Source: a virus
Direction: 5' to 3' (one strand)
Length of the DNA: 31,781 nt
Virus record (IMG/VR): IMGVR_UViG_3300008267_000213
Location: 1 to 31,781 of that record
A model generated the notes under the pieces. The model did no database searches, had not been told where the DNA came from, and worked only from the letters and a program-made list of their open reading frames with translations. Numbering within the stretch: the stretch's first letter is position 1; the number at the start of each line of letters is the position of its first letter. The position numbers and the translations under genes are program-made. Shown piece after piece: positions 1-7,864 of the stretch.

Positions 1-429
1 ATGAGAGAACAAGTTCAACAGATCGAAGACATGATGCAGGGGATGCCCCCTGCATTTTTGCCTATTAAGCACTACTTTGCCAACGGGATGTACGCCCGCG
101 AAATGTTCATGCCTGCCGGTACGATCCTTACTGGCGCTGTTCATAAGACGACACATTTTTGCATCCTCTCCCAAGGCCACGTCCATGTTATCTCCGAGGA
201 TGGCATTATGGATCTCGTAGCGCCGGTCACCATCGTTTCGCAGCCGGGTACAAAGCGTGCCATCCACGCGCTTGAGGATACGGTCTGGACAAACATCCAC
301 GCGACAAACGAGACGGATCTTGATAAGCTGGTCGAAGAACTTACGGAATCAACAGTTGACCAATTGCAGGGCGGTGATAATAACAAGCAGGAGCTTGCCT
401 ACGCCGACCAACTGAAACTGGAGCATTAA
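1..429 (+). CDS. Cupin-fold phage protein (possibly 5' truncated)
   Basis: A 142-residue protein that I read as a single cupin-like beta-barrel. The core (about residues 18-105) alternates short beta segments with Gly/Pro turns and has a cupin-type His in 'TGAVHKTTHFCIL', followed by 'VHVI' and 'QPGTKRAIHALEDT'. The C-terminus is acidic and probably disordered. Similar small cupin proteins occur in podovirus structural operons next to internal virion genes. Their role is not established; capsid or ejection association is inferred from position only. The first ATG is exactly the first base of the window, so no ribosome binding site can be seen and an upstream extension cannot be excluded. The next gene starts 1 base after the stop. 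Confidence 0.7.
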   Translation: MREQVQQIEDMMQGMPPAFLPIKHYFANGMYAREMFMPAGTILTGAVHKTTHFCILSQGHVHVISEDGIMDLVAPVTIVSQPGTKRAIHALEDTVWTNIHATNETDLDKLVEELTESTVDQLQGGDNNKQELAYADQLKLEH

Positions 430-430
430 G

Positions 431-1261
431 ATGGCTTTTATTGTAGGTGCTATAGTTGGTGCAGGCGCGTCGCTTATCGGCGGTGCGATGGCGTCGTCAG
501 CGGCGAGCAAGGCTGCGAAGGCGCAAGCTCAGTCTGCGGACAAGGCCGCGCAACTGCAATCGCAATCTGCAAAAGAATCCCTCGCGCTTCAAAAGCAGAT
601 GTACGAGGAAGGCGTTGCTCGTCAGAAACCGTTTTACGAAGCCGGCATTACCGGGCAAAATCGTTTGATGGATATTCTTGGCTTGAGCGACCGGACAGGC
701 GCTGAAGGTTACGGGTCTGCAATGCGACCTTTCGGTATGTCTGATTTTCAAACTGATCCTGGGTATGCGTTCCGCATGAAGGAAGGCTTGAAAGGTCTTG
801 ACCAACAGGCAGCGGCCAGAGGCGGTTTGATCTCTGGTAACGCGCTTCGCGCCGCGCAACAGTACGGCCAAGAACTTGGTTCGCAAGAGTACCAGAACGC
901 CTACAACCGCTATCAGACAAACCGTACAAACGTGCTGAACCCGCTTCAGTCCTTGCTTGGGCAGGGGCAGTCATCGGCCAACACGCTTGGTTCGGCAGGC
1001 GCGGGATACGCTTCTGGTGCAGGCAACACCATGATGAACTCAGCGGCTAACATAGGTAATCTAAATGTGGCCGCAGGCAACGCCCGCGCTTCTGGCTACA
1101 CTGGCGCGGCAGATGCTTGGAACAGGGCGCTTGGCGGGGCCGCAGGAACAGTAGTGTCCGGTCTTAACGCCAACCAGATGTATGGCAGCGGCAGTTACGG
1201 CCCTGGGTCGTCTAACTGGTATGGATCGCCTAACTCAGGCTACGGCTTTGTTGGCCCGTAA
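431..1261 (+). CDS. Internal virion / DNA ejection protein, gp14- or gp7-like
   Basis: A 276-residue protein. It has a Gly/Ala-rich hydrophobic N-terminus (residues 2-25, a possible membrane-inserting segment), a helical Ala/Gln/Lys-rich stretch (about 25-65), the 'QKPFYEAGITGQNRL' region, the motif 'DPGYAFRMKEGLKGLDQQAAARGG', and a low-complexity Gly/Ser/Asn/Tyr tail. This architecture is typical of podovirus ejection proteins that leave the virion with the DNA (T7 gp14, P22 gp7 type). A GGAG stands 7 bases before the ATG. It lies in an operon with two larger ejection-type proteins. The family assignment comes from architecture and recalled motifs, so the general role is fairly secure and the exact homologue is not. 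Confidence 0.75.
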   Translation: MAFIVGAIVGAGASLIGGAMASSAASKAAKAQAQSADKAAQLQSQSAKESLALQKQMYEEGVARQKPFYEAGITGQNRLMDILGLSDRTGAEGYGSAMRPFGMSDFQTDPGYAFRMKEGLKGLDQQAAARGGLISGNALRAAQQYGQELGSQEYQNAYNRYQTNRTNVLNPLQSLLGQGQSSANTLGSAGAGYASGAGNTMMNSAANIGNLNVAAGNARASGYTGAADAWNRALGGAAGTVVSGLNANQMYGSGSYGPGSSNWYGSPNSGYGFVGP

Positions 1262-1279
1262 TAAAAAGGAATTTTGATC

Positions 1280-3016
1280 ATGGCTGAGATTTACGTTCCT
1301 GGCGCTATCGACATTATGGGTTCTGCCAATCAAATGATGCAGTTCCGCAACTCGCAGCAGGCGCAGCAGGCTAACGCTTTGCAGATGCAGTACGCTGCCG
1401 AGGATCGTGCGCGAGCGGCGCAAGAGCGTAGCGCCGCTGCGGGTAATGCACGCGCTGAACTTGTGCGTAAACAACAATTTATGGATACGATAAAGGGCGG
1501 GTATATGCCTGCTAAAACTGCTGTCATGGGGCCAGGCACTGTTCAAGGTAACACACCGGCAAGTTTTGACCCAGAAAAAGTTAAGAATGAACTTCTTAGG
1601 CGCGGTGATCTTTCTGGTTTGGTTACATTTTCTAACGCGCAAGAGCAATTTGCCAAACAGCAGGAACAGGAAGCTAAAGCCGCCGGCCAAGGTTTGATCA
1701 ATGAAGAAACACGGGCAAAAACTACGGGTACAGACTATGAAAATACTAAAAAGTATATTGATTTAACCCGTTCGCAAATTGATGCCGCGCCAGATATTGC
1801 GTCGCTTAAAGCAATAGTAGCGGCAACATTTACGCCCGGTCATCCTATGGCAAAATTTAATGAGCTAAACGGTTTGACGCTTGAACAATCAATGGCGGCT
1901 ATTGATGGCCTAATTGCGAAAGGCTATCTTTTTCCCCAAATACGCGAACAAATGTCGCAAGGCGCATCTAAAGCAGCGGATAATATTGCGGCCCGTGGGT
2001 TGGTAACGGCGCAGACGGACAAAGCCAAAGGCGAAGCAGGCGGCGGCGGTTCGGGCGGCACGGAAAACGAACGTCTTCGCTTAACTCTACTTAAAGGCGT
2101 TAATGACCCCGCGTTTGTTGCAACGCCAGAGTATGCAGCCGCGTGGAACGCTTCGTTTGGCGAAAAAATAATTGAAATGCCAGACCCTAATAACCCTAGC
2201 AAGGTAATATTTCAGCGCGTTAGAGCGCCCGCGCCTGATATGTACCCTCGTCCAACGTTTGGGCAACAGTCAAACGCGCTTGCGCCTGCTCCCGTTGCGG
2301 CCCAACCTACCAACGCGCTTGCGATGAACGCAGGGGGCTACGGCGGTGCGCCTATGCCTACCCCGCAAACATCTACGGCTATTCGACCTGATATGCGTAC
2401 AGAAACAGGCGAAGGTATGTTGGCTAAAGTGCCTACGGTATCCGACGCGCAGATTAAAGAACAAGCAAAAGTAAAAGGCAAAAGCGACGTAACCCAAATA
2501 TTGGGTACGCTTTTAAAAGACTACAACAGCTTAGAAGAAATGAAAGCTATTCCAAGCGAAAATCGGTCTGTTGCCGAAAACATACCCGCTTATCTAGGGG
2601 CCACTGCATTGGGGCAAGAAGCGGGGAAAGCTGTAGGTACAAAAGCACAAACTTTACGCACTAACGTGCAAAGTAATGCGCGGTTCTTGTTGACGGCTAT
2701 TAAAAACGCAACGGGGATGTCCGCGCAAGAAATGAACTCAATTCCTGAATTGCAAGCGTTGCAAGAGGCGGTTACAAAACCAACGCAAAGCATAGAATCT
2801 GTTCGAGATATTATAGCCAATGTTGACAAGTTGTACGGTACTGGTGGGCTAAAGATAGAAGCTGCACCTAAAACAGAAGCTCCCGCTAAAACAGAAGATA
2901 AGTCAAATATTGCAAAACTTTCGGACATAGAACATACGGCAAAAGTTAACAATCTATCAGTAGAAGACGTTAAAGCGCGTGTGCGGGCTAAAGGCATGAC
3001 GATTGAGGGAGAATAA
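1280..3016 (+). CDS. Putative internal virion protein (coiled-coil rich)
   Basis: A 578-residue protein. An in-frame TTG lies at 1274, but AAAAGGA at 1264-1270 is ideally spaced for the ATG at 1280 (product begins MAEIYVPGAIDIM), so that start was chosen. The first 80 residues are Gln/Ala-rich and helical, followed by long Ala/Glu/Lys-rich helices, a Gly-rich linker near residue 253, a Pro/Ala/Asn-rich middle (about 330-380) and a charged helical C-terminus. No enzymatic motif was recognised. By its place between a gp14-like protein and another large Ala-rich protein it probably corresponds to the second ejection protein of podoviruses (T7 gp15 position). That functional equivalence is inferred from gene order. 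Confidence 0.6.
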   Translation: MAEIYVPGAIDIMGSANQMMQFRNSQQAQQANALQMQYAAEDRARAAQERSAAAGNARAELVRKQQFMDTIKGGYMPAKTAVMGPGTVQGNTPASFDPEKVKNELLRRGDLSGLVTFSNAQEQFAKQQEQEAKAAGQGLINEETRAKTTGTDYENTKKYIDLTRSQIDAAPDIASLKAIVAATFTPGHPMAKFNELNGLTLEQSMAAIDGLIAKGYLFPQIREQMSQGASKAADNIAARGLVTAQTDKAKGEAGGGGSGGTENERLRLTLLKGVNDPAFVATPEYAAAWNASFGEKIIEMPDPNNPSKVIFQRVRAPAPDMYPRPTFGQQSNALAPAPVAAQPTNALAMNAGGYGGAPMPTPQTSTAIRPDMRTETGEGMLAKVPTVSDAQIKEQAKVKGKSDVTQILGTLLKDYNSLEEMKAIPSENRSVAENIPAYLGATALGQEAGKAVGTKAQTLRTNVQSNARFLLTAIKNATGMSAQEMNSIPELQALQEAVTKPTQSIESVRDIIANVDKLYGTGGLKIEAAPKTEAPAKTEDKSNIAKLSDIEHTAKVNNLSVEDVKARVRAKGMTIEGE

Positions 3017-3018
3017 AA

Positions 3019-4596
3019 ATGCCTATTAATCTTTTAGCAGACGAAGCTCCTATTGATTTGTTGGCAAACATACCTTCTTCGCGAGGAACGGCTTTGGCTG
3101 AAGAAGATTCGTTGCCGCAATGGCTTGGCGTAGCCAACCGCGCTTTGGCCCCCTATGTAACCGCTGCGGGCGCGGGCGCGTTAGCAGGAGCGCCGGCAGG
3201 CGGCGTCGGCGCGCTTCCCGGCGCGGCGTTGGGCGTTACTGCGCTTGGCCTTACGGATCTAGGCACGTCCTTATACAACGTAGGTAGCCCTTATTTTGGG
3301 TACTCGCGTGTGCCTACAGGTTCTGAAGCCATTCGAGATATTTACGGTTCTGTTGGTGTTGGAAAAGCACCAAAAACAACAGGGCAAAAAGTGTTTTCTT
3401 CTGCTTTAGAAGGCGCGGCAAGCGGCGGCGCGCAGGCAAAAGCGTTTAGTGAAATGGCGCGATTTGCGACAAGCCCCACTACTCGTAATGTTTTAAGCAC
3501 GATGGGCCAACAACCTGTAATTCAAGGTGCGGCCGGCGCAGGCGCAACGGTTGCACCGACGGTTCTAAATGAACTAGGCGTAACTAACCCCTACGCATTA
3601 GCCGCCAGTTCTTTATTGGGTGGATTTGCCGCAGGTAAAACAGGCGCGGGCGTTGCCGAACGCGCGCAACGAGTTGCAGATGTAGGCCGCATTATAAAAG
3701 GCGGCGGGACACCATCAACTAGCGCGCTAAAAGAAAAAGCACAGGCGGCGTATGCTAAAGCTGAAGACGCAGGCATGATTTTTAACCCAACGTCTTACGA
3801 TAATTTGGTCGATGACATTGGCAGCACACTTAAAATTGCCGGTTTTAATGAAGATCTTTCGCCAAAAACCAACGCAATTTTAAAAGTCCTTAACAAATCA
3901 AGAGGCAACGCGCAGTCTCTTAGCGATATGGATAATTTACGCAAAATTGCATCGCAAGTTACAAAAGACATAGATCCTAATGAACGCAGACTTGCACATG
4001 AAGTCATAAATAAAATTGATAGTTTTATTACCGACTCACCATCGGCTAATTTAATTTCGGGCGATGCTGATGTAGGCGTGCCTGCAATTTTAGCAGCTCG
4101 CGATATATGGAAAAAAAGAAGCAAAAGTAGCACGATAGAAGATCTTATAGACCGCGCCGCGTTGTCAACAGAACCTTCCGCAGACGCGCTTAAAACACAG
4201 TTTGCAACGCTTGCGCGGAATAAAAACCGCATGAGCCGGTTTACTGAAGCCGAGCAACGCATGATTAATGATGTTGCTACAGGTAAATCTGGGTCTAGCA
4301 TTTTAAAATTTCTTAGCTCATTTGCGCCAGGTACTGACGTAAAAGGCTTGGTTAAAGGCGCGGTACTCTTTGGCCCTTCTACCTTGGGCGGTTCACCAGA
4401 ATTAGCCATAGGCGCAGGCGCGCTCGGCGCGGTTGGTTTAGGTTCAAAAGCAGCGCGTAATACGTTAGCCGAAATGTACGCTAAAAACATTGCCGCAACA
4501 ATGCGACGCGGCGATGCGCGGCTTCCAATAGAAGCAAATAATAAACTTTTACTATCCCCATCCGTACAAGAAATGATACAGCAGATGGCTCAATAA
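3019..4596 (+). CDS. Putative internal virion protein with Gly/Ala hydrophobic segment
   Basis: A 525-residue protein starting behind GGGAG with good spacing. It opens with repeated 'DLLA'-type motifs (LLADEAPIDLLANIP), which I associate with ejection proteins of aquatic podoviruses. A strongly hydrophobic Ala/Gly segment follows at about residues 44-80, with a second at about 185-205 and a third near 450-480. The rest is helical and charged. I see no lysozyme or transglycosylase motif, so if it stands in for T7 gp16 it lacks the peptidoglycan hydrolase domain and is far shorter. A role in forming the DNA passage during infection is inferred from position and membrane-active segments. Confidence 0.58.
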   Translation: MPINLLADEAPIDLLANIPSSRGTALAEEDSLPQWLGVANRALAPYVTAAGAGALAGAPAGGVGALPGAALGVTALGLTDLGTSLYNVGSPYFGYSRVPTGSEAIRDIYGSVGVGKAPKTTGQKVFSSALEGAASGGAQAKAFSEMARFATSPTTRNVLSTMGQQPVIQGAAGAGATVAPTVLNELGVTNPYALAASSLLGGFAAGKTGAGVAERAQRVADVGRIIKGGGTPSTSALKEKAQAAYAKAEDAGMIFNPTSYDNLVDDIGSTLKIAGFNEDLSPKTNAILKVLNKSRGNAQSLSDMDNLRKIASQVTKDIDPNERRLAHEVINKIDSFITDSPSANLISGDADVGVPAILAARDIWKKRSKSSTIEDLIDRAALSTEPSADALKTQFATLARNKNRMSRFTEAEQRMINDVATGKSGSSILKFLSSFAPGTDVKGLVKGAVLFGPSTLGGSPELAIGAGALGAVGLGSKAARNTLAEMYAKNIAATMRRGDARLPIEANNKLLLSPSVQEMIQQMAQ

Positions 4597-4829
4597 TGGA
4601 CACGCAGACCCTCATCAATCTTGGCGGCGCTATCATCATAGCGGGGATGGGCTGGTTGGCGCGTGAGCTTTGGGGTGCGGTGAAAGAACTGCGGAAGGAT
4701 CTGCACATCATTGAGGTCGCGCTACCGTCAAATTACATCCGCAAAGATGAGTTTCAAGAAGGCGTCAAAGAACTGAAAGACATCTGCCGGCAAATCTTTG
4801 AGCGGCTTGAAAACAAAGCGGATAAGTAA
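4596..4829 (+). CDS. Small membrane/coiled-coil protein at head of lysis cassette
   Basis: A 77-residue protein with one N-terminal membrane span (about residues 7-23, LINLGGAIIIAGMGWLA) followed by a charged helical region likely to form a coiled coil. The ATG overlaps the TAA of the preceding gene by one base. The 'PSNYIRKDEF' stretch is familiar from small phage proteins encoded near endolysins. Topology (N-terminal anchor plus helical tail) would suit an inner-membrane spanin-like or accessory lysis protein, but the tail is short for an i-spanin. Function is therefore only suggested. Confidence 0.62.
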   Translation: MDTQTLINLGGAIIIAGMGWLARELWGAVKELRKDLHIIEVALPSNYIRKDEFQEGVKELKDICRQIFERLENKADK

Positions 4830-5300
4830 ATGGATCCTTTTACGCTGCTGGCGGGTGCAACGGCCATCTATAATGGAATCAAGTCGGCCACGGATGCGGG
4901 CCACGAAGCCATAGATGTTGTAGAGCGCGTTGGCAGTTTGTTCGCAAGAATAGCGCAAATCACGCAACTCACTTCTGGAAATCGGAAGAAAAAACTTTTT
5001 CAAAGTCAAGCAGAATATGAAGCTGAAGCAATAAAATTGTACGCTTTAAAAGCCAAGGCGCAACAGTTGCAGCTCGACACCAAGAACCTGTTTGTAGGGG
5101 CTTACGGTCAACAGGCGTGGATTGCAATTCAGAAGGAAGTGACGGAAATGCGTAAAGAGGCCGTGCGTCAGGCCGCCGCCGCGCAGAAGGAAGCCGAGGA
5201 ACGCCAAGCTGAACTTATCTTAGGTGCGTGGATGTTCTTGGGCGTCATTGTTATGGCTCTTGGTCTTGCACTCTTCGTCTACCTGACTGCGCACAAATGA
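4830..5300 (+). CDS. C-terminally anchored helical membrane protein, lysis region
   Basis: A 156-residue protein, largely helical. Lys/Glu/Ala-rich stretches (about 55-130) predict a coiled coil, and one clear membrane span lies near the C-terminus (about 129-152, ILGAWMFLGVIVMALGLALFVYL). The stop of the upstream gene is immediately followed by this ATG. The stop overlaps the next gene as ATGA. Placement among lysis genes suggests an accessory or spanin-like role. No family was recognised, and a structural or membrane-remodelling role is equally possible. Confidence 0.6.
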   Translation: MDPFTLLAGATAIYNGIKSATDAGHEAIDVVERVGSLFARIAQITQLTSGNRKKKLFQSQAEYEAEAIKLYALKAKAQQLQLDTKNLFVGAYGQQAWIAIQKEVTEMRKEAVRQAAAAQKEAEERQAELILGAWMFLGVIVMALGLALFVYLTAHK

Positions 5301-5479
5301 GATACCTTATGGCGGTTGCATTTTTGGTTCTGTCAGGGTGCGAAGACCGCTATCGTTACCCATGCCAAGACCCTAAGAACTGGGACGCGCCGGAGTGCAA
5401 CCCGCCCATCTGCACCGCCTCTGGAACCTGTTCCGCAGACACTCTCAAACAAAATCCATGCGGAGCCGTCGCAAGATGA
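5297..5479 (+). CDS. Small Cys-rich lipoprotein (o-spanin candidate)
   Basis: A 60-residue protein starting at the ATG that overlaps the previous stop (ATGA). Longer in-frame starts upstream would lie wholly inside the previous gene and would bury the signal peptide. Residues 1-14 form a short lipoprotein signal with lipobox L-S-G followed by Cys15. The mature peptide has six cysteines (15, 23, 34, 39, 45, 55), with Pro-rich spacing around 'YPCQDP' and 'CNPPIC'. I recognise close relatives as conserved hypotheticals in marine phages. An outer-membrane spanin subunit is the obvious hypothesis because of lipidation and location, but the multiple cysteines are unusual for that role. Confidence 0.7.
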   Translation: MRYLMAVAFLVLSGCEDRYRYPCQDPKNWDAPECNPPICTASGTCSADTLKQNPCGAVAR

Positions 5480-5733
5480 GGATCAAAGAGGATGAACTCC
5501 ACGCTCTCTTGCAGTTTATCATCGGGGTCAGCCTTTGCCTGACGTTAACGGGGACTGTCTTTGCGGTGCTGTACAGCCTGATATTCGTCGTGCAGCCAAT
5601 TGACGGACAAGCTCCAAACGACCAAGAGTTTTTCAAGTTGATTGCTCCGATCGCAACTTTCCTGACAGGTACGCTGTCGGGCATTATGTTAGGGTCAAAA
5701 TCTACAGGAGGGAAGGACGATGGATCTGCTTAA
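5476..5733 (+). CDS. Two-span membrane protein, holin/antiholin candidate
   Basis: An 85-residue protein. The start at 5476 overlaps the lipoprotein stop as ATGA. The longer frame upstream is rejected because it overlaps the lipoprotein gene. Two membrane spans are visible: about residues 12-35 (LLQFIIGVSLCLTLTGTVFAVLY) and about 57-75 (FKLIAPIATFLTGTLSGIML). They are separated by a short hydrophilic loop with 'DGQAPNDQEF'. Very similar small proteins accompany lysis genes in alphaproteobacterial podoviruses. A holin or antiholin function is inferred from size and topology. Its end overlaps the next gene by 14 bases. Confidence 0.68.
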   Translation: MRIKEDELHALLQFIIGVSLCLTLTGTVFAVLYSLIFVVQPIDGQAPNDQEFFKLIAPIATFLTGTLSGIMLGSKSTGGKDDGSA

Positions 5734-6247
5734 AAATTTCGGGGGGTTACTTGGCTCAGTCGCTCCAAGCATTGCTACGGCACTTGGCGGCCCACTGGCG
5801 GGCATGGCAACAAAGGCGCTATCCCAAGCACTGCTCGGCAACGAGGACGGCTCTGAGGATGATCTGCAAACGGCGCTCCGCGCTGCATCACCTGAACAGC
5901 TTGCAACGGTCAAGAAGATCGACGCCGACTTCAAAATCCAAATGAAGAGCCTTGATATTGATCTGGAAGCGCTCGCGGTGGACGACCGCAAGTCGGCGCG
6001 GGCGATGCAGACAGAAACCAAAGACTTTCTCCCCCGCGTTTTAGCAATTAGCGTCACGCTAGGCTATTTCGGTATTATTGCGTATGTCTTAATCAGCGGA
6101 TTGCCGTTGAATGGTTCGGAAGTCCTGCTTATGCTGCTCGGCACATTATCAGCCGGGTGGACAGGCGTTATGGCGTTTTACTTTGGCTCGTCGTCTGGCT
6201 CACAGAAGAAAGACGCCATGATCCACAACTCAAAACCTTTGGAGTAA
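5720..6247 (+). CDS. Holin, GTA_holin_3TM-like
   Basis: A 175-residue membrane protein. The N-terminal Gly/Ala-rich hydrophobic segment (about 7-30) may be the first span. Clear spans follow at about 106-126 and 134-155. The 'DDRKSAR' stretch at residues 88-94 just before the second span, and the C-terminal 'FYFGSSSGSQKKD' motif, match what I know of the GTA_holin_3TM family (PF11351), which serves gene transfer agent and phage release. A strong GGAGGGAAGG-type ribosome binding site precedes the ATG. It sits directly upstream of the endolysin, as expected for a holin that controls lysis timing in the inner membrane. Confidence 0.8.
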   Translation: MDLLKNFGGLLGSVAPSIATALGGPLAGMATKALSQALLGNEDGSEDDLQTALRAASPEQLATVKKIDADFKIQMKSLDIDLEALAVDDRKSARAMQTETKDFLPRVLAISVTLGYFGIIAYVLISGLPLNGSEVLLMLLGTLSAGWTGVMAFYFGSSSGSQKKDAMIHNSKPLE

Positions 6248-6250
6248 GTC

Positions 6251-6763
6251 GTGAAAGATAATTTTGAAGAGTGCCTCGCCCATGTCTTGAAACATGAAGG
6301 GGGGTATGTCGATCACCCCAAGGATCCAGGGGGAGCAACAAATTTAGGAGCCACCAAGAAAGTCTGGGAAGAATGGGTCGGCCATGAGGTAACCAAAGAT
6401 GACATCAAAGCCCTCACAGTTGCCGACGTCGCGCCCCTTTACAAAGCCCGGTACTGGGACAAGTGCCGCTGCGATGACCTCCCGCATGGGGTGGACTTTG
6501 CTGTTTTTGATCTTGCTATTAATTCTGGTACTGGCCGTGCCAGCAAGTTTCTTCAGGGCGCTTGTGGTGTGGCTGCTGATGGCGCTATCGGCCCTGCTAC
6601 ACTTGCCGCTGTAGCGAAGATGAACCCGCGTGAACTGGCGTCGAAGATCTGCGAGCGCCGCTTGGAGTTCCTGCAAGCCCTGCCGACATGGGAAACATTC
6701 GGCAAGGGTTGGGGCAGGCGCGTAGCCGAGACGGAAGAGGTAGCGTTCAAGATGGTCGGTTGA
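6251..6763 (+). CDS. Endolysin, glycoside hydrolase family 108 type muramidase
   Basis: A 170-residue protein starting with GTG behind GGAG. The N-terminal half matches glycosyl hydrolase 108: 'HVLKHEGGYVDHPKDPGGATNLGAT', with the presumed catalytic Glu16 in the EGGY motif, and 'ARYWDKCRCDDLP' further on. The C-terminal half carries the peptidoglycan-binding_3 type signature 'FDLAINSGTGRASKFLQ' and 'DGAIGPATLAAV'. Length is normal for the family. It cleaves the cell-wall glycan after the holin opens the inner membrane. No signal peptide is visible, consistent with holin-dependent release. Its last 17 bases overlap the convergent minus-strand gene, and no terminator is visible between them. 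Confidence 0.92.
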   Translation: MKDNFEECLAHVLKHEGGYVDHPKDPGGATNLGATKKVWEEWVGHEVTKDDIKALTVADVAPLYKARYWDKCRCDDLPHGVDFAVFDLAINSGTGRASKFLQGACGVAADGAIGPATLAAVAKMNPRELASKICERRLEFLQALPTWETFGKGWGRRVAETEEVAFKMVG

Positions 6764-6938
6764 ACGACGGGTTGCTCTGCACGCGGACTTCGGGGTTAGC
6801 CCAAGTCCATATCTCGCCCGTCTCTTGAACGCACACCCACATCAGGTGATGCTCTTCGCCGTAATCAATCACAAAGTGCGCCAGTGCTTTACCCTTCGGG
6901 GTAATCATTGGCAGTGTGGGGGACAGTTGAAGGATCAT
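6747..6938 (-). CDS. Small conserved phage protein of unknown function
   Basis: A 63-residue protein. The start ATG at 6938 overlaps the upstream TGA as TGATG. A GTG two codons earlier (6941) is less likely. The pattern 'PKGKALAHFVIDYGEEHH' followed by 'TGEIWTWANPEVR' is one I recognise from many phage early regions, always as a small hypothetical. It has the look of a small beta-rich fold. It is the last gene of the leftward block and runs 17 bases into the endolysin gene from the other strand. No function can be assigned. Confidence 0.72.
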   Translation of the reverse strand: MILQLSPTLPMITPKGKALAHFVIDYGEEHHLMWVCVQETGEIWTWANPEVRVQSNPSFNRPS

Positions 6939-7210
6939 CACTCTTTCTCCTTAAATTCAGCAATTGCTTTATCAAACTCTTCATGCGTGAACTCAGGCGA
7001 TAGCCGCATCATGTTTACACGGAACGCAGCAATCAAAGTACCCTGAACCCTTTGTAGCCGTTCAATTTCTTTCAGCGCATCGCTGAATGCGTGCGATGTA
7101 TTTTTGATCTGCTTTTCCAATTCAAAAATCAAATCGTCAATAGTGTCACCGTGTCCCGTTGCCAGTCCGCAACGGATCATCATTTGAGCTAATTTTTCAG
7201 TAGCGTCCAT
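6938..7210 (-). CDS. Hypothetical helical protein
   Basis: A 90-residue protein. The ATG at 7210 has AGGAG about 7 bases upstream, and the GTG at 7213 is too close to that site. The sequence is rich in Glu, Lys and Met with heptad-like hydrophobics (DDLIFELEKQIKNT to EIERLQRVQ), so a short coiled coil is likely. It overlaps the upstream Ala-rich gene by 14 bases and the downstream gene by TGATG. No family was recognised. Confidence 0.6.
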   Translation of the reverse strand: MDATEKLAQMMIRCGLATGHGDTIDDLIFELEKQIKNTSHAFSDALKEIERLQRVQGTLIAAFRVNMMRLSPEFTHEEFDKAIAEFKEKE

Positions 7211-7712
7211 CACTCGCTCCTGTTTCTGTAACGACGCGCAGGAACTCTTGCTCTTGCCACTTACGTTCGTCTTCCCTTGCGGCGGCGATTGCGGGGTCGA
7301 AAGAGATTATCCCGGCCCTTGCGACGGCACCTGCGACGGCCCATGAGGCGGCCCATGCGGCGGCACCTGCGGCGGCGGATGAGGCGGCCCATGCGGCGTT
7401 CAACTCTTCATCGGTCGCTTCGCCGTTTGCATACCGCTCTGCAACGTCAATCGCGTTTTTGGCTTTAGGGTCAATAATCAAATGCCCGACCCGTCGAGCA
7501 TACGCGACCATTAACAACCGCCATTCTTTCGCGTATTGAGGTTCAGCACAACAGCACCAAACTGCATAATCCAGCCCGTTGATTGCAAGGATTGTCGCAA
7601 ACGGCAAAGGTTCATCGTCCGCCGCTGTTTTGCCAAGTCCGGCGAGTAGTTTTGTCCACCCGTCTTCGCATGGTGAATGTTCGCGTATTCTGTTTAATGT
7701 CGTGGTGATCAT
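7197..7712 (-). CDS. Ala/Trp-repeat hypothetical protein
   Basis: A 171-residue protein. The start at ATG 7712 places GGGAGG at 8 bases; a GTG at 7718 is also in frame but too near that site. The N-terminal 'TLNRIREHSPCEDGWTKLL' and 'DDEPLPFATILAINGLDYAVW' motifs recur in a widespread phage/bacterial family of unknown function. Relatives carry a variable Ala-rich tail. Here that tail (about residues 104-135) is built of Ala, Ser, Trp and Gly. It corresponds to a GC-rich imperfect DNA repeat that probably changes length by slippage. The rest is a helical region with 'AIDVAERYANGEATDEEL'. Confidence 0.68.
   Translation of the reverse strand: MITTTLNRIREHSPCEDGWTKLLAGLGKTAADDEPLPFATILAINGLDYAVWCCCAEPQYAKEWRLLMVAYARRVGHLIIDPKAKNAIDVAERYANGEATDEELNAAWAASSAAAGAAAWAASWAVAGAVARAGIISFDPAIAAAREDERKWQEQEFLRVVTETGASDGRY
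7343..7398. repeat. In-frame 20-base direct repeat in Ala-rich coding segment
   Basis: ATGAGGCGGCCCATGCGGCG occurs at 7343-7362 and again at 7379-7398, a period of 36 bases (12 codons). The intervening and flanking DNA (about 7310-7400) is made of near-identical GGCGGC/GACGGC blocks. It encodes the Ala/Trp stretch of the overlapping minus-strand gene and keeps the frame open, which suggests expansion and contraction by slipped-strand events. Confidence 0.8.
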
Positions 7713-7714
7713 AA

Positions 7715-7864
7715 TCACTTCCTCCCCTTGAGTTCCCTGTTTTCTTTCGTCAGTTTTACCACAACATCTAGTGCGTTCTTTAGCTGACTCTGCAAGGCTT
7801 CGTTCTCCCTACGCAAGCGAACCAGATCAGTAATAGTCACATCGTCGGCGTGTCTCGTAGTCAT
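7715..7864 (-). CDS. 49-residue coiled-coil peptide
   Basis: A small frame starting at ATG 7864 behind GGGGAAGAAGAA and ending with TGA at 7715-7717. Its residues 12-46 (TDLVRLRRENEALQSQL then LKNALDVVVKLTKENREL) show clean heptads with Leu/Val at a/d positions and Glu/Lys flanks, so a short leucine-zipper-like coiled coil is likely. The start overlaps the stop of the 32-residue membrane peptide, and its stop abuts the next gene. Resembles small phage proteins of unknown role, and an oligomerising regulator or lysis-type accessory is possible. Confidence 0.6.
   Translation of the reverse strand: MTTRHADDVTITDLVRLRRENEALQSQLKNALDVVVKLTKENRELKGRK

Noticed and set aside
3795-4490. 231-codon antisense frame
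   Set aside because: Shadow of the large ejection protein; Ser/Leu/Arg-rich without a start signal or recognisable domain.
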